From the NCBI GenBank assembly GCA_016926315.1, contig JAFGOU010000030.1:1-13972 (forward strand): 13,972 bases of DNA, read 5' to 3'. This document shows positions 6,242 through 12,037 of this stretch, in pieces (position 1 is the first letter of the stretch; the number at the start of each line of letters is the position of its first letter). The position numbers were made by a program, and so were the translations under genes. The notes beneath the pieces were generated by a model. It made no database searches. It was given only the letters and a program-made list of their open reading frames with translations, and was not told the DNA's origin. This DNA is from Chitinispirillaceae bacterium. GTDB taxonomy: Bacteria > Fibrobacterota > Chitinivibrionia > Chitinivibrionales > Chitinispirillaceae.

Positions 6242-8484
6242 TTAGCCACTACCGAACCCTTATATACACGTGAGCCAGCAACAATAATATACATATATAC
6301 TCCTGATGTTGACGCTGGTTTTTTATTAGAAAGGAATACTGATCTGGCACCCTTGTGTAACATCCCCTTTAAGTCCGCAATTTTAGCTCCTTTTGCGTTA
6401 AAGAACTGAGCGCGCAGGGGCAGTGCGTCTGCAAATGAAGATGAGAAAGAAATACGGATCTGCGAGTGGTGAATCGTTACCATGGGCGCCGCTTCCAGGC
6501 TCTTCAAAATCGAAGAGGCGGGATGTATTGCCACCGGGGGATCGTCCTGGGTATCGAGCACGGTATCCTGCCAGTTCGCCGGTATATTCGTCACATTCCA
6601 GTACAGGCTGTAAAAATCCGACGCGACATTGTAAAAGGGCTTGAAGGTGAATCCGGAGGCCGTCCATGTCAAACCGGAGCTCTTTGTGAAAGTGCCGCAA
6701 TTCAGCGACTGGAAGGAGGTGACATTGGTTGCTCCGTACAGGTTCTGGCCGCCGTAGAAGATCGATCCTTTGGTCGCGTCATCCGGCGTTTTTTCGCACC
6801 AAAGCGTCTGCGGGACCACCAGCCTGACCGTGCCGCTGCCGTTCCATCCTCGGCCTGCATCCAGCTTGAAGTACGTTGACGGCCGGACCGGGCCTATATG
6901 ACGCTGGACCCCGTCCACCCAGATCTGAACGGGCCGGCGCACCCACCACGGCGATCTTATTTTAAGCGGCATATTTCCCGCGCCCGTGGCGGTGATGGTT
7001 ACCGTATCCGATGCCGGATAGGTACTCGTTATGGTCACGGTTTTTCCCCGTTCCGTCCAGTCGAGCCTCGAGGCAAAAAAAAGATTGACGTAAAGGGTGT
7101 CGCCGGCATACGCGTAAATCGGGTCGGTATATCTGACGTGCGATTCCAGTCCGGTGCCGTCACAACAGGTATAGCTGTACGTGGAGCGGTTATAGTCATC
7201 GCCGCCGCTTGCTTTGGAGTCGCCGCATTTCACATTGGTCATATAGCAGGCGAACGGCATTGAAGCGGATGCCGCTGCTCCGGTTATGTTCGCATTCGAC
7301 AGGAGCTGCGCCGTGTTGACGCGCTCAAAATAGTCTATGTACTTTGCCTGCGGATTATGGTAAAACATGAATCTGGACAGTTTTGACAGGTTGAACGAGG
7401 GGCAGGTCTCGCATGATCGTGAAACCTGGATATTCGAGGCTATCGCATCCCTGCCGGTGAACGACTCGACCGTTGAACATCCGCCATGGCAGAAAATGTG
7501 GTGATAGTATACCATGTCCCAGAAATAATAGGCTGCATTATAATATTTAGGCGTGAGGTTAGCGTCATATATTCGCAAATAGCCAATAATCCTAGGCATA
7601 TACATATTGGCGTGCGTATTACCTAATCGATCGGTGTTGGCGGAGAGATTGGTAAGCGATGCGCCCTGGGTGGTATTATCGTCGAAAAGCTGGGCGAGTT
7701 TAAGGTAAATCGAATCCTTGGTCACCATGTACAATTCGGCGGCCGATTCGTTGTAACCTCCATATTCTCCTGCAATGTACCTGGACCACATGCTCGCCAA
7801 TGTGCTGGACGACAACTTGCTCAGACGGTTGTAGGCCCACGTACCCATGTTTTTTGCCACGCGCAGGGCCACGGTGTCGCCGGCATTGATATAGCAGTCG
7901 ACGAATCCCTGAAGAAGCTTGTGCTGCGAATACCAGGGCGCCCAGACGCCGGAAGAGTCGCCATCCGTCGCGTTATACCCCGCGCCCGCTTCAAGCTTTG
8001 GAAACTGCCATTCGCCGGATGCGCTCAAACATCCTGCTGAAAATCCTCGACTGGTTGCAAGGCTCTGACAGGTATCCAGACCCCTCACCAGTTGCTGCAA
8101 TTTCGACAGCACGGTCGCATCCTTGGTAAGGGCGTAATTCATGGAGAGAGCGCTCAATACATGGCCCGTCGCATGGCCGCACAACTTGCAATTCGGCGCC
8201 TCCCAGGTGCCGCAGGCCTGCATGCCGCTGACGGAGAGCCCGTATTGCCGCCTGAAAGCATACAAGAAATTGTTAACGTTAATGGTACTTTTTAAATAAT
8301 TAGTGACCCGCGTTTCCGCGATTTTCCATGGAACGCCTGTCGAGAGCGACACCTGTGACGCCTTAAAAGGATGTACCAAATACCCTCCCGGCGGGGTGGG
8401 CGCCGATGCTGTCGCTGTCGAACAGGATAGCGCTACGATGGTCAGCGCGATAAACACCGTAAAAAATGAAAATGTCCCCCTCAT
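6235..8484 (-). CDS. secreted GH127 (DUF1680) beta-L-arabinofuranosidase-like protein, paralogue B
   Basis: This 749-residue paralogue of the gene at 3614-5872 has the same predicted activity on beta-L-arabinofuranosides. A signal peptide covers ~1-28 (ATASA before P). The GH127 catalytic domain spans ~40-447, beta domains run to ~640, and the Por-like C-terminal module lies at ~668-749 (AQFFNAKGAKIADL, TSGVYMYIIVAG). Catalytic residues appear intact: E359/C361 (CETCPSFN), C440/C441 (YTCCDGTGLE), and E340 (VESF) as the likely acid/base. The two paralogues share GTWAYNRLSK (214-223) and a 20-residue identical block at 232-251, but differ widely in their C-terminal halves, so the duplication is not recent. 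Start choice: GGGAGGG lies 6 nt before the ATG at 8484, while the ATG at 8490 directly abuts it. The frame continuing to 8631 has no signal peptide start. Its many cysteines fit an extracytoplasmic location. Confidence 0.88.
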   Translation of the reverse strand: MRGTFSFFTVFIALTIVALSCSTATASAPTPPGGYLVHPFKASQVSLSTGVPWKIAETRVTNYLKSTINVNNFLYAFRRQYGLSVSGMQACGTWEAPNCKLCGHATGHVLSALSMNYALTKDATVLSKLQQLVRGLDTCQSLATSRGFSAGCLSASGEWQFPKLEAGAGYNATDGDSSGVWAPWYSQHKLLQGFVDCYINAGDTVALRVAKNMGTWAYNRLSKLSSSTLASMWSRYIAGEYGGYNESAAELYMVTKDSIYLKLAQLFDDNTTQGASLTNLSANTDRLGNTHANMYMPRIIGYLRIYDANLTPKYYNAAYYFWDMVYYHHIFCHGGCSTVESFTGRDAIASNIQVSRSCETCPSFNLSKLSRFMFYHNPQAKYIDYFERVNTAQLLSNANITGAAASASMPFACYMTNVKCGDSKASGGDDYNRSTYSYTCCDGTGLESHVRYTDPIYAYAGDTLYVNLFFASRLDWTERGKTVTITSTYPASDTVTITATGAGNMPLKIRSPWWVRRPVQIWVDGVQRHIGPVRPSTYFKLDAGRGWNGSGTVRLVVPQTLWCEKTPDDATKGSIFYGGQNLYGATNVTSFQSLNCGTFTKSSGLTWTASGFTFKPFYNVASDFYSLYWNVTNIPANWQDTVLDTQDDPPVAIHPASSILKSLEAAPMVTIHHSQIRISFSSSFADALPLRAQFFNAKGAKIADLKGMLHKGARSVFLSNKKPASTSGVYMYIIVAGSRVYKGSVVANK

Positions 8485-8490
8485 ACTCAT

Positions 8491-8497
8491 CCCTCCC
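8491..8497 (-). promoter_or_regulatory. ribosome binding site deciding the start of GH127 paralogue B
   Basis: GGGAGGG on the - strand has 6-nt spacing to the ATG at 8484 and zero to the ATG at 8490. This favours 8484. Confidence 0.65.
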
Positions 8498-8763
8498 TTT
8501 TTGAAATGGTCATATTGTTCTTTGTCAATTTTAGCGTATAACGTACACATTGCAGTGTAACGCAGAACGGTTCTCACTCGATTTAAAAACAAGAAAGAGC
8601 GACTCAATTTCCCCCAAATACTATATTTCAAATATAAATCAATTTTTTAAAAGTGTCGGGAAAATTGAAACAGGCGGTTTTAATTTGGCGAAAGAAAGAA
8701 CTTTTTATTAATTTATTGTCACACAAATTAATTTATTAACGGTCTCATAATAGCATGCACGAG
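8498..8763. promoter_or_regulatory. AT-rich divergent control region
   Basis: This is the main part of the 469-bp gap between two divergent secreted-enzyme genes. It holds no credible gene. It is very AT-rich between about 8581 and 8745 and should contain the promoter of GH127 paralogue B. A TTGACA (8528-8523, - strand) is too close to the start to be a useful -35 box. I could not assign a reliable promoter. Confidence 0.35.
8544..8559. promoter_or_regulatory. candidate operator palindrome
   Basis: TACAC-ATTGCA-GTGTA is an inverted repeat with 5-bp arms and a 6-bp spacer, about 60 bp upstream of the GH127 paralogue B start. The size suits a dimeric repressor or activator site. There is no second copy or adjacent regulator to support it. 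Confidence 0.22.
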
Positions 8764-8907
8764 ATATCATACATGTCATTTTGCGAACGCAGTGAACCTT
8801 CGACAGTAACTCAGGACAGGAGAAAAATCTCATTATGGTAAAGGGATTTCTCTCCCGCTTTCGCGGGTTCGAAATGACCGTTCCTCTCCACAATGACGTG
8901 CAGATAT
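8764..8907. repeat. second palindromic repeat element upstream of the DUF5060 gene
   Basis: The ends are imperfect inverted repeats: ATATCATACATGTCATT (8764-8780) against the reverse complement of AATGACGTGCAGATAT (8892-8907). Inside are a second copy of the end motif (GTTCGAAATGAC, 8867-8878), a small hairpin CCCGC-TTTC-GCGGG (8854-8867), and a GAGAAAAATCTC / GGGATTTCTC pair around 8820-8852. The GTCATTTCGAAC...GAGAAATC composition matches the general type of dispersed bacterial palindromic repeats. Its length is similar to the element at 6092-6233 but the sequence differs. A short minus-strand frame across it looks repeat-derived, not genic. Confidence 0.45.
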
Positions 8908-8941
8908 TCTTGAGACAGTTAATAATCCCTACAAATTAAAG

Positions 8942-8948
8942 AAGGAGG
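8942..8948 (+). promoter_or_regulatory. strong ribosome binding site of the DUF5060 gene
   Basis: AAGGAGG followed by GTGGG gives 5-nt spacing to the ATG at 8954. Confidence 0.75.
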
Positions 8949-8953
8949 GTGGG

Positions 8954-11053
8954 ATGCGTACACTGTTAGTTGTTTTGTGTTTTTTGACCGCAGGCGTTTT
9001 TCAGTCGCTTTTTGCCGCGCCAAATCCGAACATTCAAATAACCGGGGATACGAATACGGTGCGGGAGACGGTCACCTTCGTCGTTACCGGTCCCCAATGT
9101 TCCGAAACAGGGGATCCCAATCCCTTTACCGATTTTCTCTTTATAGTGCGCTACCAATACATGCTTTCCGGCGCGGAGATTTACATGGTACCGGGATACT
9201 TCGCCGCTGACGGCAATGCGGGACAGACCGGCGCGAGCTCGGGAAACAAATGGAAGGCGCATTGGACCCCTCAATGGCTTGGTCCACATGAATATCGGAT
9301 TATTTTCAGACAAGGTAAAAACATTGCCCTCAGCGGCGACACGGCCGCCGGCACGCCGGTAGCCGGGATACACGGCGACACGGGTACGATCAATTTGACC
9401 GACGAAAGCGATAAGCAGCTACCGGATCTGCGCTGCCTTGGAAGGGTTGATTATGATCAGTATAAAACGTACCTTGTCCAGGTAAAAAACTCCTTCGAAA
9501 AACTGATTTTTATGAAGAGCGGCGTTTCTTCACCTTCAAATTTCCTTAATTATGCGGATTTTGACAATACTCCCGAAGGCACGTACCGTAAAACGTGGGC
9601 CAATCATGTCGCGGATTGGCAACAGGGTGATGCAACGTGGGGCAGCGGCGAGAAGGGCAAGGGCATCATCGGCGCCATTAATTACCTGGCGGCAAAGGGA
9701 GTCAACACGATCTCTTTTAATACGCTGACTGTCGGCGGGACCGACAACAACGTCTTCCCCTATATCGCTCCTGACAGCCTTACGCGCTTCGACTGCTCCA
9801 AGCTCGATCAATGGCAGACGGTATTTAATCATGCCAACCAAAAAGGGGTGGTTGTTGAACTCAGAACCCAACTGGCCGCCAACCAGAACCTCCTCGACAA
9901 CGGGGATGTCGGGCCCCAGCGAAAACTTTACTATCGTGAGCTTGTCGCCCGTTTCAGCCATAACCTCGGTCTATTCTGGACTCTTGGGGACGAAAACAGC
10001 CAAACCACGGCACAACGAATCGCCATGGCGAACAGCCTGTGGTCAATCGATCCCTACAGCTACCCGGGCAGGCCGATTATCCTTTCGGTCCCTGACGGTA
10101 CCCAGAACGCCGCCTACACGCCGCTGCAGGGCGAGTCATCGGTAATCACGGGCCCTTCCCTTCAGACAAACTGGAACGCCGTTCATGCTGAAACCAGGAA
10201 ATGGGTAGACTCATCCAAGTGGATTGCAATGCGGTATTGGCACGTAACCAGCGACTATCAGCTCCCGAAAGCGACCGGAGTGCCCGTGGAGGGATCCACC
10301 GGTACGCCGAATCAGGACGATATTCGCAAGCAGGTATTATGGGGGAATTTGATGGCCGGGGGGGCGGGGGTGTCCTACTTTTTCGGATCGCAGGCTGATC
10401 TTACCTGTCAGGATTTCAGGGGTCGCGATAAACTGTGGGATTACAATCGCCATGCGATACATTTCTTTCTTACCTACATCGGCCACTCCCAACTGCCCAT
10501 GCAGGTAAGCAGCGACACGCTTGTCTCAAATCCCGAGGCGTTTTGCATGTCCTATACCGGCGGGCATCCTTTCGTGATTTATCTGCCCAATGGAGGAACG
10601 ACGAACCTCGACCTCACGGGCTCCGCTGATTCTTTGCGGGTCTGGTGGTATAATCCCCGGACCGGGGGAGAGGTGACCAGCGGGAACCAAATCGTCGGAG
10701 GTTCGGCGATTTCCATCGGCAGCCCGCCTGCTGAAACGAACCTGGACTGGGCTGCCATCATTGTTCCGGACACCGGTTCGATAGTAAGCGTTAAGATGAA
10801 TAAAGGCAAGGGTAAAAATGCCCCTTATGCGATACGCACCTTCGTGACGCATAATGGATGGGTAAAAATCCCGCTTACGAAAACAGATGCGGGAAGTATT
10901 GAAATCGTAGGTTACAATGGTAAGGTCATCGCTTCGTTTACGCAAAAAGCGGGAACCCGGCTTGTCTATCGCCTAAAAGCAAAAGGAATGTACCTTGCGT
11001 GCAGCATGGTTGGGGGACAACGCAAGGTCATCGCACGGATTCTTCATCTTTAG
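8954..11053 (+). CDS. secreted DUF5060 / TIM-barrel glycosidase-like protein with collagen-binding-type domain
   Basis: This 699-residue secreted protein is likely a glycoside hydrolase of unknown specificity. A signal peptide covers ~1-21. A DUF5060-like N-terminal beta domain lies at ~25-150 (ETGDPNPFTDF, NKWKAHWTPQWLGPHEYRIIF). A (beta/alpha)8-type region follows at ~165-510: KGIIGAINYLAAKGVNTISF (236-255), LDQWQTVFNHANQKG (284-298), KLYYRELVARF (324-334), FWTLGDEN (341-348). E347 is a plausible acid/base, as the family usually reads W-x-L-G-E/D-E-N. RKQVLWGNLMAGGAGVSYFFG (458-478) is strongly family-like. A beta domain resembling the putative collagen-binding domain of DUF4038/DUF5060 proteins lies at ~515-605 (WWYNPRTGG, 564-572). 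A Por-like C-terminal module occupies ~625-699. The second catalytic acid is not obvious. The gene is divergent from the GH127 pair. GH140 apiosidases have a related DUF4038 plus collagen-binding layout, but identity with that family is not shown. Confidence 0.78.
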   Translation: MRTLLVVLCFLTAGVFQSLFAAPNPNIQITGDTNTVRETVTFVVTGPQCSETGDPNPFTDFLFIVRYQYMLSGAEIYMVPGYFAADGNAGQTGASSGNKWKAHWTPQWLGPHEYRIIFRQGKNIALSGDTAAGTPVAGIHGDTGTINLTDESDKQLPDLRCLGRVDYDQYKTYLVQVKNSFEKLIFMKSGVSSPSNFLNYADFDNTPEGTYRKTWANHVADWQQGDATWGSGEKGKGIIGAINYLAAKGVNTISFNTLTVGGTDNNVFPYIAPDSLTRFDCSKLDQWQTVFNHANQKGVVVELRTQLAANQNLLDNGDVGPQRKLYYRELVARFSHNLGLFWTLGDENSQTTAQRIAMANSLWSIDPYSYPGRPIILSVPDGTQNAAYTPLQGESSVITGPSLQTNWNAVHAETRKWVDSSKWIAMRYWHVTSDYQLPKATGVPVEGSTGTPNQDDIRKQVLWGNLMAGGAGVSYFFGSQADLTCQDFRGRDKLWDYNRHAIHFFLTYIGHSQLPMQVSSDTLVSNPEAFCMSYTGGHPFVIYLPNGGTTNLDLTGSADSLRVWWYNPRTGGEVTSGNQIVGGSAISIGSPPAETNLDWAAIIVPDTGSIVSVKMNKGKGKNAPYAIRTFVTHNGWVKIPLTKTDAGSIEIVGYNGKVIASFTQKAGTRLVYRLKAKGMYLACSMVGGQRKVIARILHL

Positions 11054-11080
11054 CCGGTCTTTTTAGCATGTTTTTTATGG

Positions 11081-11113
11081 GGTTCTCAACCATACGGTTG
11101 AGAACCTTTTTTT
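11081..11113 (+). terminator. intrinsic terminator of the DUF5060 gene
   Basis: A perfect 11-bp stem GGTTCTCAACC / GGTTGAGAACC (11081-11091 and 11096-11106) with loop ATAC is followed by seven T's (11107-11113). It starts 28 nt past the stop and ends exactly where the convergent acyltransferase gene ends. There is no T-tract on the - strand side. Confidence 0.95.
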
Positions 11114-12016
11114 CTATGACACATCCGGCTGCCTCTTCCAACGACGGTGCATCCAGACCCATTGCTCGGGATGACGTTCTATTGTTTTACCTATCAAGTC
11201 ATTAGCTCTCTGCACATTCACCTTCAGATCTTTCTCGAAATCTCCGGTATCACTAAGTTCAAGCGGACCGTTTAGGTAAATGTAATGGGTGGTATCAGGC
11301 TGACGCGCGGTCGTGACGACCACCACCGGAGTCTTGAATTTCATGGCAATCTTCATGGGCCCGGACGGCGTGTTCGCAGGCCTGCCGAGAAAATCGGCAA
11401 ATATCCCCTCAACTCTGATGTCCTGGTCGATGAGGACCCCGAACACCTTTCCCTCGCGCAGATGGCGGAGTATCTTCAGGGTACCTTCGTCGCGGCCCAT
11501 GTATTCGATGTTCTTCCCGCTGCGCACCGAGCGGATCAGGCTTTCGAGACGCCGGTCGAACATCCGGCGACCGATGGCAAAACAGCGCATCCCCCTGCGC
11601 GCCACAAAATGAAGCAGCATCTCAAAACAGCCGGTGTGGGCGGTGATAGCCACCACACCCCTGCCGGAATCGTACGCTTTTCTGAACTCGGAGATATCGT
11701 CATGTTTCACGAGCCTGTTGAACCGCTCTTCTGAAGCGCGCGACAGGTAGATCGCGTCGAACAGGTTCTTCCCAAGCTCCCGGTATACCGCGCGCGCGGT
11801 CTTTCCGATCTTGCGCTCAGGCCATGTGGAGCCATAGACGAGTCGCAGGTGATCAAGGGTGCGGGTTTTTTCGCGGTGAGGAAAAAGGAAAACGGCCGTT
11901 CCGACCGCACCAAAGAACCAAAGACCGGCCTTGCGCGGAAGCAGCGGTACAAGAGAATAAAAAGTCCGGGCGAATGCATACAACAGGGAATTCCGCACTG
12001 TTTTTGCTAGGTTCAT
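11114..12016 (-). CDS. LpxL/HtrB-family lipid A (Kdo2-lipid A type) acyltransferase
   Basis: This 300-residue inner-membrane protein should transfer a fatty acyl chain from acyl-ACP to a lipid A precursor at the cytoplasmic face. The N-terminal region (~10-48) is hydrophobic with a membrane-anchoring segment around 30-46. The H-x4-E acyltransferase motif is AHTGCFE (H127, E132). DQD (197-199) and FADFLGRPANTPSGP (206-220) fit the substrate-site block. The C-terminal EQWVWMHRRWKRQP (284-297) is a hallmark of this family. Length matches the usual ~290-310. It starts 21 nt after ileS ends, in the same direction, so the two are probably co-transcribed. No good Shine-Dalgarno sequence precedes the start. 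It implies an LPS-bearing outer membrane. Which acyl position it modifies cannot be read from sequence. Confidence 0.88.
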   Translation of the reverse strand: MNLAKTVRNSLLYAFARTFYSLVPLLPRKAGLWFFGAVGTAVFLFPHREKTRTLDHLRLVYGSTWPERKIGKTARAVYRELGKNLFDAIYLSRASEERFNRLVKHDDISEFRKAYDSGRGVVAITAHTGCFEMLLHFVARRGMRCFAIGRRMFDRRLESLIRSVRSGKNIEYMGRDEGTLKILRHLREGKVFGVLIDQDIRVEGIFADFLGRPANTPSGPMKIAMKFKTPVVVVTTARQPDTTHYIYLNGPLELSDTGDFEKDLKVNVQRANDLIGKTIERHPEQWVWMHRRWKRQPDVS

Positions 12017-12037
12017 GGCGCGGCCGGGGAACAGGTG

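Noticed and set aside
8413..8430. Possible lipobox (ALSC) in the GH127 paralogue B signal peptide
   Set aside because: The residues before Cys are Ala-Leu-Ser, not the usual Leu-(Ala/Ser)-(Gly/Ala); a signal peptidase I site (ASA before P) fits better.
8485..8631. 49-codon N-terminal extension of GH127 paralogue B
   Set aside because: It would bury the signal peptide inside the protein, and the GGGAGGG site points to the ATG at 8484.
8708..8893. 61-codon - strand frame upstream of the DUF5060 gene
   Set aside because: It lies almost wholly inside the palindromic repeat element and resembles the spurious peptides such repeats commonly produce.
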